The notes beneath the pieces are model-generated. The model did no database searches. It was not told the DNA's origin and was given only the letters and a program-made list of their open reading frames with translations. Made by a program: the position numbers and the translations under genes. From NCBI GenBank assembly GCA_015478895.1, contig JADMKK010000015.1, positions 1 to 36,674 on the forward strand: DNA of 36,674 nt, given 5' to 3'. Positions 15,094 through 23,354 of the stretch are shown here, one piece after another (the stretch's first letter is position 1; every line of letters begins with the position of its first letter). The DNA comes from Comamonas sp. (lineage in GTDB: Bacteria > Pseudomonadota > Gammaproteobacteria > Burkholderiales > Burkholderiaceae_C).

Positions 15094-15663
15094 TCAGGCG
15101 GGGACTGCCGCCTTACCCGCACCCCAAGCCATGTTTTGCAGCAAAGATTGCAGTAATGCCCAGCCCAGCGGCCAGTCGCCATGGCCTGATTCGACATTCA
15201 CGTGCCCGGCATTGGGCAAGCGCACAAACTCACTGCCCCAAGCGCGCGCATAGGCTCCGGCCAAACGGATGGGGCAATACGGATCGGTGCTGCTGGCCAC
15301 CAGCACGCTGCGGTAAGGCAATGGTTGATACGGCACGGGCGCAAAGTCGGCCAGTTGTGCCCGCCGCTCCGGGTCTGCTGGGGCAACCAGCAATGCGTTC
15401 TGAATGCGTGCGGCAGCGATATCGCCCAAATGCGCGGTGGTGATACACCCCAGGCTGTGGGCCACGATGACCACGGGGTCAGGCTTGGAGAGGATGAGCG
15501 CTTCCAGCGCTGCTACCCAGGCATGGCGCTTGGGCGCAATCCAGTCATCTTGCACCACCCGCTCTGCGCCGGGCAGCTCCTGCGCCCACCGACTTTGCCA
15601 GTGCTCGGGGCCGGAATCTCTCCAGCCCGGGACGATAACGATGCGGGGTTGGGTATGTGCCAT
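15094..15663 (-). CDS. RBBP9/YdeN-family serine hydrolase
   Basis: A 189-residue small alpha/beta hydrolase. IVIVPGWRDSGPEHWQSRW at the N-terminus is the hallmark of the RBBP9/YdeN family. The nucleophile S70 lies in IVAHSLGC; the probable acid is Asp in ASSTDPYCP and the base His in NAGHVNVESGHGDWP. No signal peptide is seen, so it should be cytoplasmic. Its substrate is unknown, as for most family members. It stands alone between the sulfate operon and fbpC; a hexanucleotide microsatellite lies about 95 bases upstream of its start. Confidence 0.88.
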   Translation of the reverse strand: MAHTQPRIVIVPGWRDSGPEHWQSRWAQELPGAERVVQDDWIAPKRHAWVAALEALILSKPDPVVIVAHSLGCITTAHLGDIAAARIQNALLVAPADPERRAQLADFAPVPYQPLPYRSVLVASSTDPYCPIRLAGAYARAWGSEFVRLPNAGHVNVESGHGDWPLGWALLQSLLQNMAWGAGKAAVPA

Positions 15664-15756
15664 GCCGTGCTCTCCTTAAGGGCACAGATTGTCAAACCCC
15701 TTCGCGGCAAATCCAACGAACGATTCGTTGTTTCTTTATACGCATAAGCATGTGCA

Positions 15757-15816
15757 GAGATGGAGATGGAGATGGAGATGGAGATGGAGATGGAGATGGA
15801 GATGGCTATGGAGATG
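15757..15816. repeat. Hexanucleotide microsatellite (GAGATG)n
   Basis: Eight perfect GAGATG units (15757-15804), one variant unit GCTATG (15805-15810) and one more perfect unit (15811-15816). It lies between the fbpC stop (15832) and the start of the RBBP9-type hydrolase (15663), both on the minus strand, so it is within the hydrolase leader. On the minus strand it is a pyrimidine-rich CATCTC tract. All frames can read through it (Gly-Asp or Ser-Ile repeats), but no gene is needed to explain it. Confidence 0.95.
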
Positions 15817-15831
15817 GGCAACTTCAAAAAC

Positions 15832-16842
15832 TTACAGCCCCGGCGCTAAACGCAGCTTTACCTCCTGGCAACTGCTGTAGAGGGCATTCAATGAAGCCTT
15901 GGCCATCAAGCGCTGACCATCTTGCAACTCCAGCTCAAAGACAAAATGGCTACCGCGAAAGGTTCGCTCCAGCACTTTGGCGCTGGCCCCTGTTTCCGCC
16001 AAACAGACATGCTCAGGGCGCAATAGCACCTGAACACCTTTTGCATACGGGTAGTGCGGATGCCCGGCGGCCAGTAAACCGAGCGCGGTCTGCCACTGTC
16101 CACCAGCAGTTGCTTGCGCCTGTACCAGAGCACCTTCCCCTACAAACTGCGCCACCTCACGCGTAGCCGGCTGGCAATACACCTGTACCGCCGTACCCCA
16201 TTGCATGAGCTGACCATGGGCCATGACACCCACATTGTCGGCCATGGCAAAGGCTTCGTTTTGGTCGTGCGTCACCATCAAGGCCGTAGCTTTGGCCCTT
16301 TTCAAGATGGCACGCACTTCACGCGCAATGCTCTCGCGCATGCTGGTATCCAGGCTGGAAAAAGGTTCATCCATCAGCAGCAAGCTAGGCTGAGGCGCCA
16401 AAGCCCTTGCCAGCGCCACACGCTGCTGCTGGCCACCGGAAAGCGCATGCGGCCAGCGTTGGCCCATGCCTTCCAAGCCTACCAATGCCAGCATCTCCTG
16501 CACCCGTGCAACCCGCTCAGTTTTGGATCTGCCGTGCAGACCAAACCCAATGTTGTCGCCCACATTCAGGTGCGGGAACAAGGCATGGTCTTGAAACACC
16601 ATGCCAATGTCGCGCAGTTGTGGTGCCACACTCTGCGCCACAGCAGCCACCACCTGGCCTTGCAGCCCAATCTGCCCTGCACGCACAGGTTCAAAACCAG
16701 CAATGGAACGCAGCAACGTGGTTTTGCCACAGCCGGAGGGCCCGAGCAGGCAGCCAATCTCACCTTGCGCCAAATGCATGCTGACGTTTTGCACCACGAT
16801 GGTGGCGCCATAACCCAGGGAAACGTTTTTAACTTCAAGCAT
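15832..16842 (-). CDS. fbpC: Ferric iron ABC transporter ATPase FbpC
   Basis: A 336-residue ATPase for Fe3+ import. Walker [17 protein letters not shown] (about 34), the Q-loop GMVFQDHALFPHL, the signature LSGGQQQRVALARAL (about 136), Walker B LLLMDEPFSSLD and the switch THDQNEAFAMAD are intact. A C-terminal TOBE-type domain with VQVLLRPEHVCLAE follows. ATG 16842 is preceded by an in-frame GTG that is probably not used. It is the third gene of fbpA-fbpB-fbpC, 31 bases after fbpB. Iron rather than another substrate is inferred from FbpA and the Fur-like site. Confidence 0.88.
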   Translation of the reverse strand: MLEVKNVSLGYGATIVVQNVSMHLAQGEIGCLLGPSGCGKTTLLRSIAGFEPVRAGQIGLQGQVVAAVAQSVAPQLRDIGMVFQDHALFPHLNVGDNIGFGLHGRSKTERVARVQEMLALVGLEGMGQRWPHALSGGQQQRVALARALAPQPSLLLMDEPFSSLDTSMRESIAREVRAILKRAKATALMVTHDQNEAFAMADNVGVMAHGQLMQWGTAVQVYCQPATREVAQFVGEGALVQAQATAGGQWQTALGLLAAGHPHYPYAKGVQVLLRPEHVCLAETGASAKVLERTFRGSHFVFELELQDGQRLMAKASLNALYSSCQEVKLRLAPGL

Positions 16843-16873
16843 CACTAAATTTCGGCCATGTTTTTGGCAATGT

Positions 16874-18514
16874 TCAACCCGCTGAAGACGGCGTCTTTTC
16901 AGTTTGCAGCACCAGCAAAATCACCGGCAGCAAGCCCACCAGCACAATCGCCAAAGCGGGTAAAGCGGCTTCTTGCCACATGGACTCTGACGTCAGCTGG
17001 AACACACGCACCGCCAAAGTGTCCCAGCCAAACTGGCGCATCATGAGCGTGATGGGCATTTCCTTCATCACGTCCACCACCACCATCAAAAAGGCAGACA
17101 GCAAACCGGTGCGCAGCAGCGGCAAATGCAATCGGCGCAGTGTTTGCCACGGCCCCAGACCCAAAGATGCACAGGCCTCTTCCTGGCTGCGCGTGATGCG
17201 CTGCATGGCGGCATCCGTGGCGTTATAGGCCACGGCCAAAAAGCGTGCGGCCAACGCCAGGAGCATGCCTGCCAGACTGCCTTTGATGATGCCCAGCGTC
17301 TCAATTCCAAAGGGCTGCACCAACGCCATCAGCCATGCATCCAGCCAGGCGATAGGCATAAAAACACCGACCGCCAGCACCACGCCCGGCATGGCGTAGC
17401 CAATCACGGCCAGACGCACCGCCCAGCTGGTCAGCGGATCAGTGTGGCGACGGCGAATCCATGACAGCAACAGCGCCAAAACGGTGGCGATCAATGCGGT
17501 CATCAGCGCCAGAGATAGCGTATTCCACGCATAACCCCAGTAATCGCTGTTGAGATCGGTCTTCCATACAGACCACGCCCACTGCACCATTTGCACCATG
17601 GGTACCGCAAAAGAAGTGGCCAACACCAGTGAGCAAATCGCTGTGGTGCTCCAACCCGCTGCGCCTTTGAGCACCACACGGTGCGGCTGCGGATGGCTGA
17701 CATGAAAGCGCTGGGCGCTGCGGGAGCGTTGTTCCGCAGCCAGCAGCAGCAACACTACCAGCACCAGCATGGCGGCCAGTTGTGCTGCCGCGCCAATGTT
17801 GTGCAGGTCAAACCAGGACTTGTAGAGGGCCGTGGTGAAGGTATCAAAGTTAAAGACGGCAATGGCACCAAAGTCAGCCAGCACTTCCATCACCACCAAT
17901 GCCAGACCCGCACCAATCCAGGGGCGTGCCAGTGGCAAAGCCACTTTAAAGAAGGCTTTCACAGGATTTAATCCCAGCGCTTGCGCCGCTTCCATGCTGC
18001 GATGGCCTTGCGTGAGAAAAGCACTGCGCGCCATCAAATACACATAGGGGTAAAACGCCATGACCAGCACCATGACCAAGCCCCACAGGCTGCCGCGAAT
18101 GTCCGGGAACCAGCGGCTGCTGCCCAACAGATCACGCAACACGCTCTGCACCGGCCCTGCATATTCAAACAAGCCCATTTGCACAAAGGCCAGCACATAG
18201 GCCGGAATAGCGAGTGGCAACACCAGCGCCCATGCAAAAAACTTGCGGCCTGGAAAATCGCACATGGCAGTCAGCCACGCCAAAGGCACGCCCACCACCA
18301 GTACTGCCACGCTGACCAGCGCCATGAGCAACAAGGTATTGCCCAAGACGCGCGACAGCACGTAATTCCACAAATGCTGCCAAATTTCAGGTTGCGGCGT
18401 GACCGCCATCCACACCACCGCCAGCAAAGGCACGATGGTGAGCAAGGCAATAGAAAGCGCAAAAGCAAAACCGCGCCAGCGGTGAGCTGGCGCGGTAGGG
18501 TCTACAGAAGACAA
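16874..18514 (-). CDS. fbpB: Ferric iron ABC transporter permease FbpB (fused two-domain)
   Basis: A 546-residue permease with two tandem MetI-type domains (about 10-265 and 285-540) and about 12 helices, the usual layout of FbpB/SfuB/HitB. EAA loops appear twice: SMEAAQALGLNPVKAFFKVALPLARPWIGAGLALVVMEVLADFGAIAVFN in the first half and EEACASLGLGPWQTLRRLHLPLLRTGLLSAFLMVVVDVMKEMPITLMMRQFGWDTLAVRVF in the second. The latter is highly characteristic of iron permeases. It lies 26 bases after fbpA and 31 before fbpC. The length is normal. Confidence 0.92.
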   Translation of the reverse strand: MSSVDPTAPAHRWRGFAFALSIALLTIVPLLAVVWMAVTPQPEIWQHLWNYVLSRVLGNTLLLMALVSVAVLVVGVPLAWLTAMCDFPGRKFFAWALVLPLAIPAYVLAFVQMGLFEYAGPVQSVLRDLLGSSRWFPDIRGSLWGLVMVLVMAFYPYVYLMARSAFLTQGHRSMEAAQALGLNPVKAFFKVALPLARPWIGAGLALVVMEVLADFGAIAVFNFDTFTTALYKSWFDLHNIGAAAQLAAMLVLVVLLLLAAEQRSRSAQRFHVSHPQPHRVVLKGAAGWSTTAICSLVLATSFAVPMVQMVQWAWSVWKTDLNSDYWGYAWNTLSLALMTALIATVLALLLSWIRRRHTDPLTSWAVRLAVIGYAMPGVVLAVGVFMPIAWLDAWLMALVQPFGIETLGIIKGSLAGMLLALAARFLAVAYNATDAAMQRITRSQEEACASLGLGPWQTLRRLHLPLLRTGLLSAFLMVVVDVMKEMPITLMMRQFGWDTLAVRVFQLTSESMWQEAALPALAIVLVGLLPVILLVLQTEKTPSSAG

Positions 18515-18540
18515 GTCACTAACCTAATAAAGAAAACCGA

Positions 18541-19557
18541 TTAACGATAGCCTACACGATCCAGCAGCTTGATCGCCTCAGCTTGGTGCGAACCAATGTC
18601 ACCCGCGTTCAAGGGGCTCGGTACAAATTTGCCCCATGCTTTAACGATGGGATCAGCTTCAGCCTTCTTGTTGATCGGGCTCTCATAAGTGCCGTGGGTA
18701 TACGCAGTTTGCACCCCTTCGGACGACAACCACTCCAGCAGTTTGCGTGCGCCTTCAGGATTCTTGGCGTGCTTGGTTACACCAGCGCCCGACAGGTTCA
18801 CGTGTGTGCCACCTTCGTTAGCGCCTTGGTTGGCCCAGAACAGTTTGACTGTTTTGTTGAACTCAGGCTCTTTGGCCAGGATGCGGCCAAAGTAGTAGGT
18901 ATTAGAGATGCCCACATCGCACTGACCAGCCGCTACCGCCTTGAGCAAGCTGGCGTCGTTGGTAAACACGTCACCAGCGAGGTTGTTGACCCAGCCCTTG
19001 GTGATGGCTTCGGCCTTTTCCACACCGTGCTTGGCAATCAGCATGGCAACCAGCGACTGGGTGTAAGCCTGCTTGGAAGTGCGCAGGCACAGCTTGCCCG
19101 TCCACTTGGGGTCGGCCAGATCTTCGTAGGTGCTCAGCTGTTCAGGCTTGACGCGGTCTGTGGCGTAAAAAATGGTGCGTTCGCGCTGCGACAGGCCCCA
19201 CCAGCGGTTACCCTCATCACGGAAGTTGGCTGGCACGTTGGCATTCAGGATGGGGGAATCCACCTTTTGCAACAAGCCGCGCTCCGCAGCGTTCCACAAA
19301 TTACCAACGTCAACCGTAATCAGCACGTCAGCCGGTGAACTGGCGCCCTCAGCCGCCAAACGCTCCGCCAAAGAGCCACCGCGGTCTGTCAGCAGATTGA
19401 TTTTTACGCCGGTTTGCTTGGTGTATTCGTCCAGGGTCGGTTTGAGCAAGGCTTCAATGCGCGAGGAGTACACGGTCACGGCTTGCGGCTGCGCCGCTTG
19501 CGCCAAAGTTGCAGCACCTACCAAGCCCATGCACAGAGCTGTCTTCCAAAGTTTCAT
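18541..19557 (-). CDS. fbpA: Periplasmic ferric iron-binding protein FbpA
   Basis: A 338-residue solute-binding protein. The signal peptide ends around TLAQAAQ; QAVTVYSSRIEALLKPTLDEY is the typical start of the mature FbpA/FutA fold. NTYYFGRIL carries the paired tyrosines that coordinate Fe3+ in this family, and LLTDRGGSLAERL and SLVAMLIAKHGVEKAEAITKGWVNNLA are further family blocks. It heads fbpABC on the minus strand. A Fur-box-like palindrome lies 110 bases upstream (19667-19685), consistent with iron repression. Confidence 0.92.
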   Translation of the reverse strand: MKLWKTALCMGLVGAATLAQAAQPQAVTVYSSRIEALLKPTLDEYTKQTGVKINLLTDRGGSLAERLAAEGASSPADVLITVDVGNLWNAAERGLLQKVDSPILNANVPANFRDEGNRWWGLSQRERTIFYATDRVKPEQLSTYEDLADPKWTGKLCLRTSKQAYTQSLVAMLIAKHGVEKAEAITKGWVNNLAGDVFTNDASLLKAVAAGQCDVGISNTYYFGRILAKEPEFNKTVKLFWANQGANEGGTHVNLSGAGVTKHAKNPEGARKLLEWLSSEGVQTAYTHGTYESPINKKAEADPIVKAWGKFVPSPLNAGDIGSHQAEAIKLLDRVGYR

Positions 19558-19666
19558 TTTGAAAAGCTTTCAGTCAGATAAATCACGCTACACCAGTGGC
19601 ATCGCCACACACTGCATGCAAATTTGAATAGGAAGCCCTGCGGGGAAAAGGCTAAAGCCGAAAACC

Positions 19667-19685
19667 AATAAGAACCATTCCTATT
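19667..19685. promoter_or_regulatory. Fur-box-like palindrome upstream of fbpA
   Basis: AATAAGAACCATTCCTATT is a 19-bp imperfect inverted repeat resembling the Fur consensus GATAATGATAATCATTATC and especially the AATAAGAATNATTCTTATT forms I associate with betaproteobacteria. It lies 110 bases upstream of the fbpA ATG, between that gene and the lysR stop, where an iron-transport promoter is expected. Confidence 0.65.
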
Positions 19686-19785
19686 TCCAAATTCTAATGC
19701 AGCTTAATCTGACTACGAATCTGCATGTCGCTTTGAAAGCACATTCTTTACGCAAGCTTCACACAAGGCCTTCCGCCTGAGCTTC

Positions 19786-20691
19786 TTAGCGGTGATTGCG
19801 GCCCGGTATGAATTCACCCAAAAAATCCAGAAAGCTGCGCACAGCAGGCGTCAGGCCGCGGCGCGAACTAAACACGGCGTGCACGATGCCTGGCGGAAAG
19901 CGCCAATGCGCCAATACCTGTACCAGCTCACCGCGCTCTATCTCGGGCTGACACATATAGTCTGGCAAATAGCAAACACCGGCACCCCCCAGCACCGCCA
20001 GCTTGAGCGACATCAAATCATCTGCCATGTAACGTACCTGAGGCTGCAATTGCACTTCGGCCCCCGTCTCGCTGCGCAGACGCCAATGCGCAACGCCTTC
20101 AAAGGAAGACATGGACAACACCTGGTGCTCCATTAAATCTTGCGGTGTCTGCGGCGTGCCTGCGCGTGCCAGATAGTCAGGGCTGGCCAATAAGATGGAG
20201 GCTGTGGTATCCAGTCGTTTGACGACCATGCTGGCGCTGTCTTCCAGCGAGGGACGCACGCGCAGCGCCACATCGATGCCCTCCTCCACCACATTGACTG
20301 GGCGGTTCACGATCAGCATCTCCACCCGCACTTCAGGGTAACGCTCCAAAAATCGCGGCATCAACGGTGCCAACACCGTTTGCGACAACGTTACCGGACA
20401 ACTCACACGCACGGTGCCGCGCGGTTCGCTCTGCACTTGCTCTACCGTGTCTTGCGCGGCCTGCGCAGCGTCGCGCATGGCCTGGCAGTGGCGCAAGTAG
20501 GCCGAACCCACTTCGGTCAGCGACAACTTGCGTGTGGTGCGTTGCAACAAACGCACACCCAGCCGCTCTTCCAGTTCAGCCACACGGCGCGACAGCCGCG
20601 ACTTGGGAATGTTCAGGGCCCGCCCCGCAGCGGCAAAACCGCCGCGCTCCACCACCTCGGCAAAGTACAACATGTCGTTAAGGTCTTGCAT
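19786..20691 (-). CDS. LysR-family transcriptional regulator divergent from azoR
   Basis: A 301-residue LysR regulator. The start at ATG 20691 (MQDLNDMLYFAEVVERGGF) is chosen because AAGGAG lies 8 bases upstream; the in-frame GTG at 20700 would be too close to it. The N-terminal winged helix (about 1-60: AAAGRALNIPKSRLSRRVAELEERLGVRLLQRTTRKLSLTEVG) and the effector-binding domain (about 90-295) are both intact. The AAAGRALNIPKSRLSRRVAELE form belongs to the group often paired with quinone or azo reductases. Divergent azoR and a palindrome between them suggest it controls azoR and itself. The inducer is unknown. Confidence 0.92.
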   Translation of the reverse strand: MQDLNDMLYFAEVVERGGFAAAGRALNIPKSRLSRRVAELEERLGVRLLQRTTRKLSLTEVGSAYLRHCQAMRDAAQAAQDTVEQVQSEPRGTVRVSCPVTLSQTVLAPLMPRFLERYPEVRVEMLIVNRPVNVVEEGIDVALRVRPSLEDSASMVVKRLDTTASILLASPDYLARAGTPQTPQDLMEHQVLSMSSFEGVAHWRLRSETGAEVQLQPQVRYMADDLMSLKLAVLGGAGVCYLPDYMCQPEIERGELVQVLAHWRFPPGIVHAVFSSRRGLTPAVRSFLDFLGEFIPGRNHR

Positions 20692-20720
20692 CTCTCGCAC
20701 TCCTTGAGTGTTGATGACTC

Positions 20721-20742
20721 ATTGTTCCGAAAATAGAACAAT
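20721..20742. promoter_or_regulatory. LysR-type operator in the lysR-azoR gap
   Basis: ATTGTTC (20721-20727) and GAACAAT (20736-20742) form a perfect 7-8-7 inverted repeat, containing T-N11-A spacing, in the 131-bp gap between divergent lysR and azoR. This fits a LysR box; which promoter it overlaps is not resolved. Confidence 0.7.
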
Positions 20743-20822
20743 CTATCGCACTACTGCAGACTTATCAAAGTTGCGTGTGTAATCCATACTTCTTCCCATC
20801 GAACAAACCTTTGGAGCCTCTT

Positions 20823-21437
20823 TTGAAACTGCTGCACATTGACTCGTCCATCACTGGTGACAACTCTGCTTCGCGCAAGCTGACCCAGCAAATCGTGACC
20901 GCTTGGACTGCCAAGCACACCGATACCCAGGTGGAATATCTGGACCTGGTGACGGATGCCCCCAACCACTTCACGATGGCGGCCATGACGCCGCGCACCG
21001 GCCAGACTGAAGGTTTGAGCGCCGAGCAATTGGCCGAGAACGCAGTTTCCGAACAGTTGGTCAGCCAGTTCCTGGCCGCCGATGTGGTGGTGATTGGTGC
21101 GCCGTTTTACAACTTCAGCATTCCTACCCAACTCAAGGCTTGGATTGACCGCCTGGCCCAACCCGGCCGTACCTTCCGCTATACCGCCAGCGGCCCTGAA
21201 GGTCTGGCCAAGGGCAAGACCGTCATCATTGCCTCCAGCCGTGGCGGCGTGTACTCCACCTCGGAAGCCATGCAAGCACTGGAGCACCAGGAAAGCTATT
21301 TGAAGGTCGTGATGGGCTTCTTTGGCATCACTGACCTGCGCTTTGTCCGCGCTGAAGGCTTGGGTCTGGGCCCTGAAGCCGTGGCTTCCGCGTTTACTAA
21401 CGCCAGCAATGACATCCAGGCAGTGACTGCCGCTTAA
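20823..21437 (+). CDS. azoR: FMN-dependent NADH:quinone/azo oxidoreductase AzoR
   Basis: A 204-residue flavodoxin-like enzyme reducing quinones and azo dyes with NADH. A TTG at 20823 is preferred as start: it gives [20 protein letters not shown], the standard N-terminus of the family (E. coli AzoR 201 aa), with GGAG at 20814-20817. The upstream ATG at 20775 would add 16 unconserved residues. Conserved features are the FMN phosphate loop [11 protein letters not shown], the region [28 protein letters not shown] and ASSRGGVYS. It is divergent from a LysR regulator and followed by a terminator at 21470-21496. Confidence 0.92.
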   Translation: MKLLHIDSSITGDNSASRKLTQQIVTAWTAKHTDTQVEYLDLVTDAPNHFTMAAMTPRTGQTEGLSAEQLAENAVSEQLVSQFLAADVVVIGAPFYNFSIPTQLKAWIDRLAQPGRTFRYTASGPEGLAKGKTVIIASSRGGVYSTSEAMQALEHQESYLKVVMGFFGITDLRFVRAEGLGLGPEAVASAFTNASNDIQAVTAA

Positions 21438-21469
21438 GTCACCACGCATGGCGAGGAGCCACTGTCTAC

Positions 21470-21496
21470 AAAAGCCATGCTTTGCATGGCTTTTTT
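21470..21496 (+). terminator. Terminator of azoR
   Basis: AAAAGCCATGC and GCATGGCTTTT are perfect 11-bp arms with a TTT loop and a following T-run, about 33 bases after the azoR stop. Confidence 0.92.
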
Positions 21497-21559
21497 ATTG
21501 AACAATCGAAGGCGCTGCCCTGTCCCTTCCCGTTGGTTCCCTGTCGATTGCACTGCCCC

Positions 21560-22546
21560 ATGTCTTTTACCAAATACCTGCCCGACCGCTTTACTTGCCT
21601 GCTCATGGGCGCGGTCATTGTGGCTTCCTTCTTTCCGGCCCGAGGGTCCGTCAGCGAGGTGTTGAGTTATCTGGCCAGCGGGGTGATTTTTCTGTTGTTC
21701 TTTTTGCATGGCATCAAGCTCTCGCGCCCCGCGATCTGGGAAGGCATTGGCCATTGGCGGCTGCACCTGCTGGTCACTGCCATGACGTTCGCTTTTTTTC
21801 CGGTCGTGGGCTGGGCATTGCAACCGGTGCTGGAGCCTGCATTTGGCCATGAGCTGTATATGGGCGTGCTGTTTTTGTGTGCGGTGCCGGCGACTGTGCA
21901 GTCGGCCATTACGCTGACGGCACTGGCAAAAGGCAATATGCCGGCCGCCATTTGCAGTGCCTCTGGCTCTACGCTGATGGGGATTTTGCTCACACCGCTC
22001 CTGGTGGGCGTGCTGATGCGCATCCAGGTGGCATCGGGCAGCGAAGGCATGCTGCACTCGATCGGCAAAATCGCTGTGCAGCTGTTTTTGCCATTTCTGC
22101 TGGGCCACTTGCTGCGCCCCTGGCTGGCACCCGTGCTGCAAAAACACGCCAAGCCCGTGAAGGCACTGGACCAAAGTGCCATCTTGCTGGTGGTGTATTC
22201 CGCCTTTAGCGGTGCCGTACTCGGGGGCATCTGGGACAAAGTGCCTCTGCCCAATTTGCTGATGCTGATCGCGCTGTGCGCCGTGATTTTGGCGTTGTCC
22301 ATGGGCATGTGCGTGCTGGCCAGCCGCCGCCTGGGCTTTAGCACCGAGGACGAAGTCGCCGTTTTGTTTTGTGGCGCACAAAAGAGCCTGGTCAGCGGCG
22401 TGCCCATGGCCAAGGTCATGTTTGCCGCACCGGCTGTGGGGTTGATGATTTTGCCGCTGATGATCTACCACCCCATGCAATTGATGGTGTCTGCCGTAGT
22501 GGCCGGGCGCTATGGGCGCCGCGCCAGCAAACCTGCGCAGCCCTGA
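21560..22546 (+). CDS. SBF-type (YfeH-like) sodium-dependent transporter
   Basis: A 328-residue membrane protein with about nine to ten helices. The start at ATG 21560 (MSFTKYLPDRF) is chosen because the frame further upstream begins inside the azoR terminator. YLPDRFTCLLMGAVIVASFFPARG, FLLFFLHGIKLSR, CAVPATVQSAITLTALAKGNMPAAICSAS and FCGAQKSLVSGVPMA are typical of the SBF-like family (PF13593), related to bile acid:sodium symporters. The substrate is unknown; the conserved QSAIT and Gln/Lys motifs fit Na+ coupling in the superfamily. It follows azoR beyond a terminator and converges with pyrE across repeat copy C. Confidence 0.9.
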   Translation: MSFTKYLPDRFTCLLMGAVIVASFFPARGSVSEVLSYLASGVIFLLFFLHGIKLSRPAIWEGIGHWRLHLLVTAMTFAFFPVVGWALQPVLEPAFGHELYMGVLFLCAVPATVQSAITLTALAKGNMPAAICSASGSTLMGILLTPLLVGVLMRIQVASGSEGMLHSIGKIAVQLFLPFLLGHLLRPWLAPVLQKHAKPVKALDQSAILLVVYSAFSGAVLGGIWDKVPLPNLLMLIALCAVILALSMGMCVLASRRLGFSTEDEVAVLFCGAQKSLVSGVPMAKVMFAAPAVGLMILPLMIYHPMQLMVSAVVAGRYGRRASKPAQP

Positions 22547-22592
22547 GAGCATCGCTCAGCCTGCCACGCAAACGCCTAGCCTCCAATCATTT

Positions 22593-22681
22593 TTAGGAGC
22601 TACTAGCCCTTGCAATCATTCAGTTTCAGATACTTTTGTGCCTGAAAGCGTGCATTCACAACGGCCAGCTGCTACTTTTTT
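22593..22681. repeat. Intergenic repeat family, copy C
   Basis: About 89 bp in forward orientation: GGAGCTACTAGCCC at the left, TTTCAGATACTTTT in the middle, CACAACGGC, then AGCTGCTACTTTTTT at the right. The end arms are imperfectly complementary (AGGAGCTACTAG against AGTAGCAGCTGG). It lies between convergent yfeH-like and pyrE-like genes, 8 bases from the pyrE stop, and could terminate either. Confidence 0.75.
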
Positions 22682-22688
22682 ATTCAGC

Positions 22689-23342
22689 TTATTGGCTCAC
22701 CCCGCCATGCGCCAGCGACCACTTGGCCGGGTCTTGCAAGAAAGCCTGCCACACGGCCAACTGCTCCACCGCAAAGCCACCGCGCTGAAAAGCCATGGCC
22801 AGCACATCGTGCCAATTGCACAGCGCATGCACGCGCACGCCGTGCTGGGCCAGCACCGCGTCTGACCCAAAGCAGGCGTAGTCAAACACCACAAACAGAT
22901 CTTCTACGCGCGCGCCTTCGCCGCGCAGGGCGTCAATGAAGTTCAGCTTGTACTGGCCAGCAGACACCATATCGTCCACCAGCAGCACCTTGCCGCCTTG
23001 CTCCACCACGCCTTCGATCTGGCGGCTGCCCACGGCGCGCTTGCGCACGTATTGCAATGGCATGTCCAGCTTTTCGGCAAACCACGCGGCAAATGCAATG
23101 CCGCTGGATTCGCCCCCGGCCACCGCGCTCAAGCCTTGCAAAGCACCGGCATCGAGCAGGCGCTGTACGCCTTGCTTCATCAGCTCACGGCGAATCGTGG
23201 GCAGCGAAATCAGCCGCGTGGCATCCATATAGACCGGGCTGGCCCAGCCCGAGGGCAACAGAAACGGCGCATCGGTGCGCACTTCCACACAACCGGCTTG
23301 CAGCAACCAGGCCGCAGCCTGCTGGCTCATAGGATTTGTCAT
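22689..23342 (-). CDS. pyrE: Orotate phosphoribosyltransferase-like protein (PyrE family)
   Basis: A 217-residue type I phosphoribosyltransferase. LLPSGWASPVYMDATRLISLPTIRRELM matches the OPRT N-terminal hood, AVAGGESSGIAFAAWFAEKL and QYVRKRAVGSRQIEG the PPi and orotate loops, and VLLVDDMVSAGQYKLNFIDALR the PRPP-binding region. The usual [DE]D-x-x-T-x-G-x-S reads DDMVSAGQY, keeping the acidic pair but replacing Thr by Ser and changing the end. HALCNWHDVL near the C-terminus is typical of the alpha/betaproteobacterial clade. It follows hyuC and a 48-aa ORF in one operon, unusual for housekeeping pyrE, so a second specialised copy is possible. Confidence 0.8.
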   Translation of the reverse strand: MTNPMSQQAAAWLLQAGCVEVRTDAPFLLPSGWASPVYMDATRLISLPTIRRELMKQGVQRLLDAGALQGLSAVAGGESSGIAFAAWFAEKLDMPLQYVRKRAVGSRQIEGVVEQGGKVLLVDDMVSAGQYKLNFIDALRGEGARVEDLFVVFDYACFGSDAVLAQHGVRVHALCNWHDVLAMAFQRGGFAVEQLAVWQAFLQDPAKWSLAHGGVSQ

Positions 23343-23354
23343 CTCAACTCTTTC

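Noticed and set aside
15757..15816. Possible CRISPR array
   Set aside because: The hexamers are contiguous, without spacers, and no cas genes are present.
15513..15827. ORF with a Ser-Ile repeat and a forward ORF with a Gly-Asp repeat
   Set aside because: Both are translations of the (GAGATG) microsatellite; they run into the hydrolase or fbpC out of frame and have no RBS.
20775..20822. ATG start for AzoR at 20775
   Set aside because: It adds 16 unconserved residues before the family N-terminus; TTG 20823 has a good RBS and gives the expected length.
21482..21559. Longer N-terminus for the SBF-type transporter
   Set aside because: It would begin inside the azoR terminator hairpin and adds 26 residues not typical of the family.
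21434..22552. 372-codon minus-strand ORF opposite the SBF-type transporter
   Set aside because: His/Gln-rich antisense shadow; the forward frame has helices and family motifs.
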